Part shown: positions 49,321-61,082 of the stretch, in pieces
How the letters are laid out: every line of letters starts with the position of its first letter
How positions within the stretch are numbered: the first letter of the stretch is position 1
Source: Patulibacter sp050252545
GTDB taxonomy: Bacteria > Actinomycetota > Thermoleophilia > Solirubrobacterales > Solirubrobacteraceae
DNA length: 64,000 bases
Direction: 5' to 3'
Assembly: GCA_050252545.1 (NCBI GenBank)
Contig: JBFWKS010000001.1
Location: forward strand, 1 to 64,000
The notes under the pieces: model-generated
Database searches by the model: none
What the model saw: the letters and a program-made list of their open reading frames with translations, nothing else
What the model was told of the DNA's origin: nothing
Program-made: the position numbers and the translations under genes

Positions 49321-49722
49321 TCAGACGGCGGCGCCGTCCTTCTCCGCGACCATCTCGCGGTACATCGGGAAGAGCGGCTTGGTCAGCGGCACGAGCTTGA
49401 GGATCTTGGCGACCGGGCCCTTCGCCTTGACCTGGCCCTTGGCCAGACCGACGGCGAGGTTGTACTCGCCGCGCCAGAACTTGTCGCCGATGTCCGACGG
49501 CATGTAGAGCTTGACGTCGGCGTCCTCGTTCTCGGTGTCGTCGAGCACCTCGAGCTTGGGCTCGTGCATCTTGATCAGGACCTTCGCGTCCGGATCGCTG
49601 TAGTAGACCTGCAGGTCGATGTCGGCGGCGGCGAGCTTGGCGCCCTCCGGCGTGTCGGCGGCCTTGCGGAACACGCCACCGAGGTACTGCTCGACCTCTT
49701 CGCGGTCCTTGAAGTAGGGCAT
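49321..49722 (-). CDS. SCP2 sterol-binding domain protein
   Basis: 133 residues. The SCP2 fold is recognisable in VLIKMHEPKLEVLDD, ADVKLYMPSDIGDKFWRGEYNLAVGLAKGQVKAKGPVAKILKLVPLTKPLF: a small polar strand, a helix ending in the FWRGE..L..gl..G.vk.kGp.akil pattern, and a helical end. Such proteins carry sterols or fatty acyl-CoAs in the cytoplasm. It stands alone on the minus strand, divergent from the alcohol dehydrogenase across 254 bp. Confidence 0.85.
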   Translation of the reverse strand: MPYFKDREEVEQYLGGVFRKAADTPEGAKLAAADIDLQVYYSDPDAKVLIKMHEPKLEVLDDTENEDADVKLYMPSDIGDKFWRGEYNLAVGLAKGQVKAKGPVAKILKLVPLTKPLFPMYREMVAEKDGAAV

Positions 49723-49976
49723 CGTCGCTCCCGTCGTCGGTGATTCACGGCGTGGTGATCACGCCTACGACGAACGTATCCCCGCCCGACCGGTTCGCGC
49801 GATCGTCTCGTCGGGGGATGTTCCTCCTCCCTTCTGCGCGGCGGCGGATGATCGCGCGGGCACAACGGGGAACACGGCGTCATCCGGGGTATCAAGCTCT
49901 CCCGATCGACGCATGGGCCGGTCCGGCACGCGCGGTTAGCGTCGGGCTGCAGCTGTCACAGACCCCGGGAGGACCC

Positions 49977-51077
49977 ATGCAAGCCACCGCCGCCGTGTTG
50001 CGCGAAGTCGACAAGCCGATGGTCGTCGAGACCGTCCAGATCGACGAGCCCCAGGAGGACGAGGTCCTCGTCGCGATCAAGGGCGTCGGGATCTGCCACA
50101 CCGACATGACGGTGATGGACGGCACGCTGCCGATCCCGCTGCCGACGGTGCTCGGGCACGAGGGCGCCGGCATCGTCGAGAAGGTCGGCTCCGCGGTGAC
50201 GAACGTCGCCCCCGGCGACCACGTCGTCCTGAGCTTCGGGCACTGTCGCGAGTGCGAGGTCTGCGAGTCCGGCCGGCCCGCGTACTGCGAGCTGTTCGCG
50301 CCGCTGAACTACTTCGGCACCCGCCTCGACGGCACCGTCACGCTGCACAACGGCGACGAGGACGTCCACGGCAACTGGTTCCAGCAGTCGTCGTTCGCCA
50401 GCCACGCGATCGCGAAGGCGACCAACACGGTCAAGGTCACCAGCGACGTGCCGATCGAGCTGCTCGGCCCGCTCGGCTGCGGCATCCAGACCGGCGCCGG
50501 CACCGTGCTCAAGGTCCTCCAGCCGAAGGCCGGTCAGAGCATCGCGATCTTCGGCCTCGGCGGGGTCGGCCTGGCGGCGCTCATGGCCGCGAAGGCCGTC
50601 GGGTGCGACCCGATCGTCGCGATCGACACCAACGCCGAGCGGCTCGATCTGGCGATGGAGCTCGGCGCCACGCACCGGTTCAACCCGAAGGAGCACCACG
50701 ACCTGCTGTGGGACGTCCAGCAGGTCACGGCGTCGGGGGTGGACTTCTCGTTCGAGACCGTCGGGACCGGCGAGATCGTCCGCCAGGCGCTCGAGGTGCT
50801 CCGCTCGCCCGGGCACGCCGCGAGCGTCGGGTTCCGCGGCCTGGAGAACCTGATCACGATCGACCAGGGCCACCTGATGCTCGGTCGCCGGCTGTCGGGC
50901 GTCATCGAGGGCGATGCCGACCCGCAGACCTTCATCCCCGAGATGATCGACCTGTACCGCGAGGGCCGGTTCCCGTTCGACCGGCTGATCGAGAAGTTCA
51001 CGCTCGACCAGATCAACGAGGCCGTCGAGGCGTCCGCGTCGGGCCGCGTCATCAAGCCGGTCGTCGTCTTCGACTGA
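49977..51077 (+). CDS. Zinc-dependent alcohol dehydrogenase, XylB/AdhB-like
   Basis: 366 residues from the ATG at 49977, with GGGAGGACC upstream. Medium-chain dehydrogenase features are catalytic zinc ligands Cys40 (GICHTD), His61-Glu62 (GHEGAG) and the Cys in LGPLGCGIQTGAG; structural zinc cysteines Cys90, Cys93, Cys96 and Cys104; and the NAD motif IFGLGGVGLAALMAAKAVGC. The FxQSSFAxxA and LGPLGCGIQTGAG blocks match aryl- or alkyl-alcohol dehydrogenases such as XylB. With mft genes in the genome it could be a mycofactocin-dependent nicotinoprotein, but no direct sequence sign proves this. It is convergent with the acyl-CoA dehydrogenase, 10 bp apart. Confidence 0.9.
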   Translation: MQATAAVLREVDKPMVVETVQIDEPQEDEVLVAIKGVGICHTDMTVMDGTLPIPLPTVLGHEGAGIVEKVGSAVTNVAPGDHVVLSFGHCRECEVCESGRPAYCELFAPLNYFGTRLDGTVTLHNGDEDVHGNWFQQSSFASHAIAKATNTVKVTSDVPIELLGPLGCGIQTGAGTVLKVLQPKAGQSIAIFGLGGVGLAALMAAKAVGCDPIVAIDTNAERLDLAMELGATHRFNPKEHHDLLWDVQQVTASGVDFSFETVGTGEIVRQALEVLRSPGHAASVGFRGLENLITIDQGHLMLGRRLSGVIEGDADPQTFIPEMIDLYREGRFPFDRLIEKFTLDQINEAVEASASGRVIKPVVVFD

Positions 51078-51087
51078 TCCCGGGAGC

Positions 51088-52323
51088 TCAGCCGGTCAGC
51101 TCGCGTCCGATCAGGGCGCGGGCGATGACCCACTGCAGCACCTCGTTGGCGCCCTCGAAGATCTCCAGGATCTTGGCGTCGCGGTAGATCTCCTCCAGCC
51201 GGTAGGTCTCGCCGGTGGCGCCCATCTGCCGCGCGAACCCGTAGCCGCCGTGGACCTGCAGCGCGTCGCGGGCGACGTCGTTGGCGAGCTTCGTGGCGAA
51301 CGACTTGGCCATCGACGCCTCCGGCTCGCCGGACCGGTCCCCGCGATCCAGCCGCACCGCGGCCTTCTGGTACATCGACCGCGCCGCCTCCAGGTGGGTG
51401 GCGTGCTCGGCCAGGCGGTACTGCCAGTGCTGCATCTCGCCGAGCTTGCGCCCGAACAGCTCACGGGTGTGCAACCGCTGGACGGCCAGATCGAGCGCCG
51501 CCTGTGCGACCCCGACCCCGGCGGCGCCGATCCCGACCCGGCCGGCGGCCAGCGACGCCAGCGCGGCACCCAGGCCCCGGCCCGGCTCGCCGAGGACGTG
51601 GTCCTCGGGCACGAAGACGTCCTCCAGCACGATGTCGGCGGTGATCTGGCCGCGGTGGCCCATCTTGAGATCGGGCTCCTCGACCCGCACCCCGTCGGCG
51701 TGCATGTCCACCAGCAGGAACGTCAGCGCCGGCCGGTCGCCGTCGCGGCAGAGCATGCAGCACCAGTCGGCCACGACGCTGTTGGTGATCCACCGCTTGC
51801 GCCCGCTGACGCGGAAGCCACCGTCGACCGGCTCGGCGACGGTCTTCAGCGCGGTCGGCGTCAGGTCGGAGCTGGCGTCCGGCTCGGTCGTGGCGAACGC
51901 GAACGCCGACTCGCCGCTGATCAACGGGGGCAGCAGCCGGTCCTGCACGTGCGGGCGGGCGAAGCTCAACGCCCGGGCGTTGAGGATGCACTGCCCGTCG
52001 TAGACGCCGGCCATCGACGAGGACTCGTAGGCGATCTCCTCGGTCACCAGGCAGGTCGCGAGGATCGGGTGCTCGAGCCCTGCGCCGTGCGGGGCGGGGA
52101 ACGGCACCGCGAAGCACCCCTCCGCCGCCAGGCCGCGGAACGCCTCCCACGGGAACGAGTCGCGGGACTCCTCGCGCTGGGCGATGTCGCGGGCGACCGG
52201 GGCCAGGTGCCGCTCGACCGCGCTCCGTGCCATCGACCGGACGTGCTCGACGTCGGGCGGCAGGAACACGTCGTGCCAGGTGCGGTCCTGGGTGCGGGGC
52301 GGGTTCGCGGTCGCGTCGCTCAT
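51088..52323 (-). CDS. Acyl-CoA dehydrogenase
   Basis: 411 residues. The N-terminus is longer and more polar than that of the protein at 22014. FAFATTEPDASSDLTPTALKT replaces the usual SE-x-x-AGSD motif, with GRKRWITNSVVADWCCML, DLKMGHRGQITADIVLEDVFVPEDHVLG, and the C-terminal QVHGGYGFARQMGATGETYRLEEIYRDAKILEIFEGANEVLQWVIARAL. The Glu of IFEGANE is the expected position of the catalytic base in many relatives. The substrate is unknown. It is divergent from the acyl-CoA synthetase across 224 bp, so activation and oxidation of one substrate may be co-controlled. Confidence 0.9.
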   Translation of the reverse strand: MSDATANPPRTQDRTWHDVFLPPDVEHVRSMARSAVERHLAPVARDIAQREESRDSFPWEAFRGLAAEGCFAVPFPAPHGAGLEHPILATCLVTEEIAYESSSMAGVYDGQCILNARALSFARPHVQDRLLPPLISGESAFAFATTEPDASSDLTPTALKTVAEPVDGGFRVSGRKRWITNSVVADWCCMLCRDGDRPALTFLLVDMHADGVRVEEPDLKMGHRGQITADIVLEDVFVPEDHVLGEPGRGLGAALASLAAGRVGIGAAGVGVAQAALDLAVQRLHTRELFGRKLGEMQHWQYRLAEHATHLEAARSMYQKAAVRLDRGDRSGEPEASMAKSFATKLANDVARDALQVHGGYGFARQMGATGETYRLEEIYRDAKILEIFEGANEVLQWVIARALIGRELTG

Positions 52324-52547
52324 CCCCCGATCCTGACCGGTCGACCTCGCTTCCGCGATCGGCCGTGCGGGAGAGCTTCGCCGTCCGCGCGGGTGACGTG
52401 CCGAACGCCCCGCTCACGGCGGGGCCTCGCGGTGGCGCGGGCGATCGTCCGTCGGGGGGAGCGGAACCTCCCGGCGGGCCGATGGCGGTGCCGTACCCCG
52501 GTGCGCGAGACTGGGTCGCCCCCATCGCCGACGACGGAGATCGCTTC

Positions 52548-54095
52548 ATGCACCCTGGTGCCCACCCTGCCGACCACACCGCCATCGTCATGGCCGACTC
52601 CGGGGAGACGGTGACCTACGGCGAGCTCGACGCATCCGCCAACCGGATCTCGCGGGTCATGCGCTCCCTCGGCCTCGGCGTCGGCGACCACATGGCGCTC
52701 TGCATCGAGAACCGTCGGGAGATCTTCGACGTCCTCTGGGGCGCCCACGACGCCGGCCTGCTGTACACGGCGCTGTCGACGCGTCTCGGCGCCGACGAGA
52801 TGGCCTACATCGTCCAGGACTGCGGCGCCCGCGTGTTCGTGCTGTCGGCCCGCTACGCCGACCTGGCCGACGAGGTCCGTGCCGCCACCCCCGGCGTCGA
52901 GCACCACCTGAGCCTCGGTGGCGAGATCCCCGGGTGGACGGCGCTGGAGGACCTGATGGCCGAGCAGTCCGACCAGCCGCTCGACGAGCAGCGGATCGGC
53001 GGCAAGGACATGCTCTACTCGTCGGGCACCACCGGGCGTCCCAAGGGCATCCGGCCCAAGGAGCTCGAGGCACCGCTCGACGCCTCCCCGATCATCGTCA
53101 CGCCGATCCTCGGCGGCAAGCTCGGTGTCGGTCCCGGGTCGGTGTACCTCACCCCGGCGCCGATGTACCACGCGGCCCCGCTGCGGTTCTCGATGGCGAT
53201 CCACCAGCTCGGCGGCACCGTCGTGCTGATGGAGCGGTTCACCCCCGAGCGCGCGCTCGAGCTCATCGCCGGCCACGGCGTCACCCACACGCAGATGGTG
53301 CCGACGATGTTCGTGCGGATGCTGCGCCTGCCCGCTTCGGCGCGCGACGCCGCCGACGTGTCGTCGTTGAAGGTCGTCATCCACGCCGGGGCACCCTGCC
53401 CGCGCGAGGTCAAGCAGCAGATGATCGACTGGTGGGGCCCGATCATCCACGAGTACTACGCGTCGACCGAGGGCGCCGGCCTGACCTGGGTGACGAGCGA
53501 GGAGTGGGTCTCGCACCCCGGCACGGTCGGGCGCGCGGCGATCGGCACCCCGCGGATCCTCGCCGAGGAGGAGGACGTGGAGCTGCCCGTCGGGCAGACC
53601 GGCCGGGTGTTCTTCTCGGACGGCCCGCAGTTCGAGTACCACAACGATCCCGACAAGACCCGTGGCGCGCACAGCAGCCAGGGCTGGTCGACGGCCGGTG
53701 ACATCGGCCACCTGGACGAGGAGGGGTTCCTGTACCTCACCGACCGGGCGTCGTTCATGATCATCAGCGGCGGGGTCAACATCTACCCGCAGGAGTCCGA
53801 GAACGTCCTGGCGTCCCACCCCAAGGTCATGGACGCGGCCGTGTTCGGGATCCCCGACGAGGACTTCGGGGAGTCGGTCAAGGCGGTGATCCAGCCGATG
53901 GAGATGCCCGCCGACGACGCGGCCGCCGCGGCGCTGGAGGCCGAGTTGATCGCCCACTGCCGCGCGCAGCTGGCGGACCTCAAGTGCCCCCGCAGCATCG
54001 ACTTCCGTGCGGAGCTGCCCCGGCACGAGACCGGCAAGCTCTACAAGCGCCTGCTGCGCGACGAGTACCGCGAGCGGGCCGCCGCCGGCGCGTAG
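52548..54095 (+). CDS. Fatty acid/steroid acyl-CoA synthetase (AMP-binding)
   Basis: 515 residues from the ATG at 52548, with GGAGA seven bases upstream. Adenylation-family motifs are MLYSSGTTGRPKGI (about residues 162-175), HEYYASTEGAG, GWSTAGDIGHLDEEGFLYLTDR, and the catalytic-lysine end LPRHETGKLYKRLLRDEYR. It is close in style to the FadD-like synthetases that activate steroid or isoprenoid carboxylates, but substrate prediction from sequence is unsafe. It is convergent with the second P450. Confidence 0.92.
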   Translation: MHPGAHPADHTAIVMADSGETVTYGELDASANRISRVMRSLGLGVGDHMALCIENRREIFDVLWGAHDAGLLYTALSTRLGADEMAYIVQDCGARVFVLSARYADLADEVRAATPGVEHHLSLGGEIPGWTALEDLMAEQSDQPLDEQRIGGKDMLYSSGTTGRPKGIRPKELEAPLDASPIIVTPILGGKLGVGPGSVYLTPAPMYHAAPLRFSMAIHQLGGTVVLMERFTPERALELIAGHGVTHTQMVPTMFVRMLRLPASARDAADVSSLKVVIHAGAPCPREVKQQMIDWWGPIIHEYYASTEGAGLTWVTSEEWVSHPGTVGRAAIGTPRILAEEEDVELPVGQTGRVFFSDGPQFEYHNDPDKTRGAHSSQGWSTAGDIGHLDEEGFLYLTDRASFMIISGGVNIYPQESENVLASHPKVMDAAVFGIPDEDFGESVKAVIQPMEMPADDAAAAALEAELIAHCRAQLADLKCPRSIDFRAELPRHETGKLYKRLLRDEYRERAAAGA

Positions 54096-54154
54096 GACCG
54101 ACCGGGCCGCCTCGCCGACCGGCGCGGCGGTCCGGGAGGACGTCGGGGGCGGGA

Positions 54155-54272
54155 GTGTTGCAACACCGGCGTTCCACGTCCGCAACGCAGCACACCCCGC
54201 CACCGGCCACCTACCGACTCGGGGGTGCGCTGCAGAACCGGCGCCCACGGTCCGCAACGCAGCACACCCCCG
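54155..54272. repeat. Two palindromic repeat units between convergent genes
   Basis: A ~36-bp direct repeat (ACCGGCG...CCGCAACGCAGCACACCCC) occurs at 54165-54200 and 54237-54272. Each copy is the right arm of an inverted repeat. The left part of unit 1 is the perfect palindrome GTGTTGCAACAC (54155-54166), and unit 2 begins GGGGGTGCGCTGC (54221-54233), which pairs with GCAGCACACCCCC with one mismatch. The units fill the gap between the acyl-CoA synthetase and P450 stops and may act as bidirectional terminators or be a REP-like element. Confidence 0.7.
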
Positions 54273-54318
54273 AGCCCGCACGGCTCCGCCCGCCGGGCGC
54301 AGGCCCGGCGGCGCGCGG

Positions 54319-55608
54319 TCAGGCCTTCTTCGGGGTCCACGCGGCCTGCGCCGCGTGGATGCCGTGGATGAAGTTGTTGATCTGGAACTCGGGCGGCGCG
54401 GTGAGGTGCAGGTCGGGCATGCGGGTGTAGACCTCCTGCATCGACGCCTTGATCATCTGCCGGCCGAGCGCCGAGCCGATGCAGAAGTGCGGTCCGCCCG
54501 CGCCGAACGCCATGTGCCGGTTGGGCTTGCGCTGGATGTCGAACCTGCGCGGGTCGTCGAACTGGTCCTCGTCGAAGTTGCCCGAGCAGTACCACAGCAC
54601 GCACTTGTCGCCGGCCTTGATCTCCTGGCCGTTGACGACGACGTCCTTGGCCGCGGTGCGCCGGAAGTGCTGGACCGGGCTGGAGTAGCGGAGGACCTCC
54701 TCGACGGCGGTGTCGATCCGGCCGTCCATGTCCTCCCGCAGCAGCGCGAGCTGGTCGGGGTTCTCGTCGAACAGCCGGAACATGTGCCCGATCGAGTGGC
54801 GCGTGGTGTCGTTGGCGGCCGACGCGAGCAGCGAGAAGAACGCGGCGATCTCCCAGTCGTCCAGGGTCCGGTCCTCGAACTTCGCGTTGACGACCCAGCT
54901 GACGAGGTTCTCGGCCGGATGCTCGCGGTAGTGGTCGGCGCGCGCCATCGCGATCGACTGGATCCGGTCGGCCTCCTCGGCGAACGTCGTCAGCGCGTCG
55001 CGGCCGAGGGCGCAGTTCGGGTCGTCCCACGCGAGCATCCGCTCGGCGGCCTCCATGATGGTGTACATGTCGTCGCTGCCGGCGTCGACGCCGAAGAAGA
55101 ACGCGAAGATGCGGCCCGGGAGCTGCTTGGCGTACAGGTCGACGATGTCGCCCTCGCCCCGCTCGATGATCTCGTCGACGAGCTCCGTGGCCAGGCCGTT
55201 GATCCAGTCGTCGATCTTGCGGACGTTGCGCGGCGTGAACGCCTGCGACACGATCCCGCGGACCTGCCGGTGGTCGACGCCGTCCATGGCCAGGAACGAC
55301 GTCGTGGCGAGCGTCACCACCTCGGGCATGTCCTCCATGAGGATGCCCTTGCCGCTGATGAAGGTCTCCGCGTCGCGGGAGACCCGGCGGCAGTCCTCCC
55401 ACTTCGTGATCGCCCAGAACCCGGGCGTGTCGTCGTCCGGGGGCAGCAGCGTCGACTCGTACGCGCGGTGGTACGACACCGGGTGGTTCTCGCGGAAGAA
55501 GCGGAACGTGTCGTCACGCTCGATGAACGGCTTCTCCCAGAAGCTGCGGGCGGCGAGGTCGTGCTCGGGGCTCCACGACGGATGACGGACGTCGACCTGG
55601 GTGCTCAT
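54319..55608 (-). CDS. Cytochrome P450 (second of two paralogues)
   Basis: 429 residues from the ATG at 55608. Landmarks are the I-helix SAANDTTRHSIGH, EEVLRYSSPVQHFRRTA (ExxR) and the haem loop AFGAGGPHFCIGSALGR. It is clearly related to the P450 at 46481 (shared FLAMDG/FIAMDA, LPGRIFAFFFGV and WYCSGN segments) but not identical. It probably hydroxylates a lipid or terpenoid and needs a ferredoxin, though none is adjacent. It is divergent from the alpha/beta hydrolase gene across 146 bp. Confidence 0.93.
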   Translation of the reverse strand: MSTQVDVRHPSWSPEHDLAARSFWEKPFIERDDTFRFFRENHPVSYHRAYESTLLPPDDDTPGFWAITKWEDCRRVSRDAETFISGKGILMEDMPEVVTLATTSFLAMDGVDHRQVRGIVSQAFTPRNVRKIDDWINGLATELVDEIIERGEGDIVDLYAKQLPGRIFAFFFGVDAGSDDMYTIMEAAERMLAWDDPNCALGRDALTTFAEEADRIQSIAMARADHYREHPAENLVSWVVNAKFEDRTLDDWEIAAFFSLLASAANDTTRHSIGHMFRLFDENPDQLALLREDMDGRIDTAVEEVLRYSSPVQHFRRTAAKDVVVNGQEIKAGDKCVLWYCSGNFDEDQFDDPRRFDIQRKPNRHMAFGAGGPHFCIGSALGRQMIKASMQEVYTRMPDLHLTAPPEFQINNFIHGIHAAQAAWTPKKA

Positions 55609-55741
55609 GGTCGAAGTGTCCTCCCGGCCGGCGCCCGTGACCATCGTCCGTCCGGGAGAGATCCACGTGCCGCGTGGATGAGCCGTTCGTCCCGGAGACC
55701 CGTCCCGACCGTGGCCCGGGTCTGTCCCCGGCGGCGTTGCG

Positions 55742-55747
55742 TAGCAT
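55742..55747 (+). promoter_or_regulatory. Candidate -10 box (TAGCAT) of the hydrolase gene at 55755
   Basis: TAGCAT ends seven bases before the ATG at 55755. No Shine-Dalgarno sequence is seen, consistent with a leaderless transcript. Confidence 0.45.
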
Positions 55748-55754
55748 CCTCGGG

Positions 55755-56618
55755 ATGTCCGGCACCGTCCCGTCGCCCGTCCCGATGCCGTTCACGCACG
55801 GGGCCCGAGAGGTCACGCTGGCGGGAGATCGCTGGGACGGTGCGGCGCCACCGGTGCTCATGCTCCACGGCGGGGGGCAGACCCGGCACTCGTGGGACCG
55901 GACCGCCCGGCGCCTGGCCGCCGACGGCCGTGCGGCGATCACGCTCGACGCCCGCGGCCACGGCGACAGCGAGTGGCATCCCGACGGCGACTATTCGATC
56001 GACGGCCTCGTCGAGGATCTGCTCGGGTTCGTCGCCACGCTCGACGCGCCGCCGGTGCTCGTCGGGGCGTCGATGGGCGGCATGACGTCGCTCGTCGCGT
56101 GCGGCGAGAACCCCGGTCTGGCCGCGGGCATCGTGCTCGTCGACGTGGCCGTGCAGGTCGAGTCGAAGGGGGTCCGGCGGATCCTGGACTTCCTCGCCGC
56201 GCACCGCGACGGGTTCGGGTCGCTCGAGGAGGTGGCCGCCGTGATCGCCGAGTACAACCCGCACCGGCCGCCGTCGGAGAACCTCGACGGGCTGCGCAAG
56301 AACGTGCGTCAACGCGATGACGGTCGCTGGTACTGGCACTGGGACCCGCGGTTCGTCGACATCCCGGACGAGGCCCGCCGGACCGCGTCGGTCGAGCGCC
56401 TCGAGCGTGCCGCCCGGTCGCTGGACGTGCCGGTGCTGCTCGTGCGCGGCGGGAGCTCCGACGTGCTCACGCCCGAGGGCGCCGAGCACATGCTGAGCCT
56501 GGTCCCGTCGGCGGAGCTGGCCGACGTCAGCGGCACCGGCCACATGCTCGTCGGCGACGACAACGACGTCTTCTCGACGAAGCTCGACGCGTTCCTGCAG
56601 CGGGTCGCGGCGGCCTGA
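55755..56618 (+). CDS. Alpha/beta hydrolase
   Basis: 287 residues. VLMLHGGGQTRHSWDRTARRLAADG (oxyanion-hole region, about residues 35-59), TLDARGHGDSEW, the nucleophile elbow VGASMGG with Ser107, VLLVRGGSSDVLTPEGAEHM (acid) and SGTGHMLVGDDNDVF (His) are readable. The HGGGQTRHSW...DARGHGDS pattern is common in alpha/beta hydrolases of catabolic pathways. The substrate is unknown. The start at 55755 was preferred over 55674 because the longer frame begins with a Pro/Arg-rich head that crosses the promoter. Confidence 0.88.
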   Translation: MSGTVPSPVPMPFTHGAREVTLAGDRWDGAAPPVLMLHGGGQTRHSWDRTARRLAADGRAAITLDARGHGDSEWHPDGDYSIDGLVEDLLGFVATLDAPPVLVGASMGGMTSLVACGENPGLAAGIVLVDVAVQVESKGVRRILDFLAAHRDGFGSLEEVAAVIAEYNPHRPPSENLDGLRKNVRQRDDGRWYWHWDPRFVDIPDEARRTASVERLERAARSLDVPVLLVRGGSSDVLTPEGAEHMLSLVPSAELADVSGTGHMLVGDDNDVFSTKLDAFLQRVAAA

Positions 56619-56644
56619 GCCACCACCGACGCTCGCCGACCGGG

Positions 56645-56688
56645 AGGCGGCGGGCCGGGGAACCGATCTGCGCCGCCGTCTGCCGCCT
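56645..56688. terminator. Possible hairpin between convergent genes
   Basis: AGGCGGC at 56645-56651 can pair with GCCGCCT at 56682-56688, closing a GC-rich loop between the hydrolase stop and the stop of the helicase partner gene. The arms are short and the loop long, so this is weak. Confidence 0.25.
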
Positions 56689-56697
56689 GGTCGTCCT

Positions 56698-57302
56698 CTA
56701 CCGCCCGGTCAGCACCCGCGCCGGGTGCGCCGCCGGCGGACCGAGCAGCAGGTCGGTCGGTTCACGGTCACCGATCAGGTACCAGCGCCGGTCCGGGCCG
56801 AGCATCAGCCGGGCCGGCGCGTGCGGACCGTCGATCAGCCGCACATGGTCGGGGCGCCGCTCGGCGGCGTGGCCCGTGCCGGTTGCCGACTCGGCAGCGG
56901 CGTCCAGCGCCTCGTCGTCGATCGTCGGTGCCGCGCTGCCGGCCAACAGCCCGACGGCGGCCGCACCACCGACGCTCCACGCGTCGGCCAGCGCCATCGC
57001 GCGATCGGGGTCGATCCCGGCACCGGCCGCGAGCGCGTCGAGCCGCTCGGGGTCGCCGCGGTGGCGGGCCAGCAGGCGCGCGGTGTCCGCGTCCTCGGTC
57101 AGACCGAGCTGCAGCGACCCGCCGGACGCCAGGTCACCGGCGCGCGCAACGGCGTCGACCACCACCGCGGTCAGGCGCGGGTCGTCGGCACGCTCCAGCC
57201 AGCCGTCCTGCATCCCGCGGTCGGACTCCAACGGCTCCGGCAGCCGGCTCGGCCGGCGGCGCAGCAGCTTGGCGGCGCGGACGATCCGCTCGGGAGGATC
57301 GC

Positions 57303-57306
<4 letters not shown>
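56698..57306 (-). CDS. Hypothetical partner of the SNF2 helicase
   Basis: 202 residues from a GTG at 57306 overlapping the helicase stop by four bases (GTGA), so co-translated with it. The sequence starts VSDPPERIVRAAKLLRRRPSRLPEP and continues as a mainly alpha-helical, Ala/Asp-rich protein. It ends with a beta-like RRWYLIGDREPTDLLLGPP. Many actinobacterial SNF2 proteins of this type have a neighbouring SWIM zinc-finger gene. This protein has no cysteines at all, so it is not a SWIM protein as it stands. Its function is unknown. Confidence 0.7.
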
Positions 57307-60209
<2,903 letters not shown>

Positions 60210-60261
60210 GCTACGGACTCCGGCGCGGCGGTGCGTCCGGCGTCCGCCCCGGGGGTGGTCG

Positions 60262-60999
60262 TCAGTCCGCGGCGGTCGCCGGGTCGGCGATGCGGGGCAT
60301 CGGGACGGTGGCCTCGATCCGGCCGTCGGCGTCGCGCACGGCGTCGGTGCCGAGGAACTCGCGCAGCATCCGCCGGCCGAGCTCGAGCGCGGCGCTGATG
60401 TCGTCCTCGGCCAGGCGCAGGTTGCCGGGCTGCAGCTCCAGGCCTACCACGCCGTTCCACGCGCCCCACAGGTACCGGGTCAGCAGCCGCGCGTCGACCG
60501 GGCGGGCCTCGCCGGCGGCGACCGCGTCGTCGATCGTCGCGGCGAACCGGTCGAGCAGCACCCCGACGCGCTCCTGGACCCGGCGGTCGGTGTCGGCGTC
60601 GGCGGGTGCCCCGCCGGCACCGGCGCTGCGGAAGGTGATGAACCGGAACGCACCGGGGTGGTCGTGGTGGAACCGCAGGTAGGCGTCGCCGCCGGCGAGC
60701 ACGCGCTGCAGCGGCGAGAACGACGGCTCGTCGATCTGGGCCATGTACCGCTCGAACAACTCCAGGGCTCGGTCGACGAGCGCCAGGTACAGGTCGTGCT
60801 TGCCGGCGAAGTGCACGTAGATCGACCCGACCGACAGACCGGCCCGCTCGGCGATCTCCTCGATCCGCGCCCCGTGGAACCCGTCGCGCCGGAAGGCCCA
60901 CTCCGCTGCCTCGAGGATCGCCGCCCGCGTGCGCGCCCGCCGTCGCTCGCCGCGGGTGGCGGGCGTCTCGGGGGCGGCGGGAGACGGGACGTCGGGCAC
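60262..60999 (-). CDS. TetR/AcrR family regulator
   Basis: 245 residues from a GTG at 60999. TetR helices are RRARTRAAILEAAEWAFRRDGFHGARIEEIAERAGLSVGSIYVHFAGKHDLYLALVDRAL (about residues 20-78). The C-terminal domain is helical with FERYMAQIDEPSFSPLQRVLAGGDAYLRFHHDHPGAFRF. It is divergent from the FAD-dependent oxidoreductase with only 83 bp between the starts, so it probably controls that gene and itself. TACCCT lies six bases before its start codon. Confidence 0.88.
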   Translation of the reverse strand: MPDVPSPAAPETPATRGERRRARTRAAILEAAEWAFRRDGFHGARIEEIAERAGLSVGSIYVHFAGKHDLYLALVDRALELFERYMAQIDEPSFSPLQRVLAGGDAYLRFHHDHPGAFRFITFRSAGAGGAPADADTDRRVQERVGVLLDRFAATIDDAVAAGEARPVDARLLTRYLWGAWNGVVGLELQPGNLRLAEDDISAALELGRRMLREFLGTDAVRDADGRIEATVPMPRIADPATAAD

Positions 61000-61082
61000 C
61001 GATCCAGGGTAGCCCGGGCGGGCGCGGCACACGTAAATGAACGGACTTGCAAAACGCTCGTCGATCGGGCATCGTCCACGTC
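61000..61082. promoter_or_regulatory. Shared divergent promoter region (TetR / flavoprotein)
   Basis: On the minus strand TACCCT (61006-61011) ends six bases before the TetR GTG. On the plus strand TTGCAA followed by CATCGT 17 bp later could be the flavoprotein promoter. The AT-rich core AAATGAACGGACTTGCAAAAC lies between them and is the likely operator. Confidence 0.45.
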
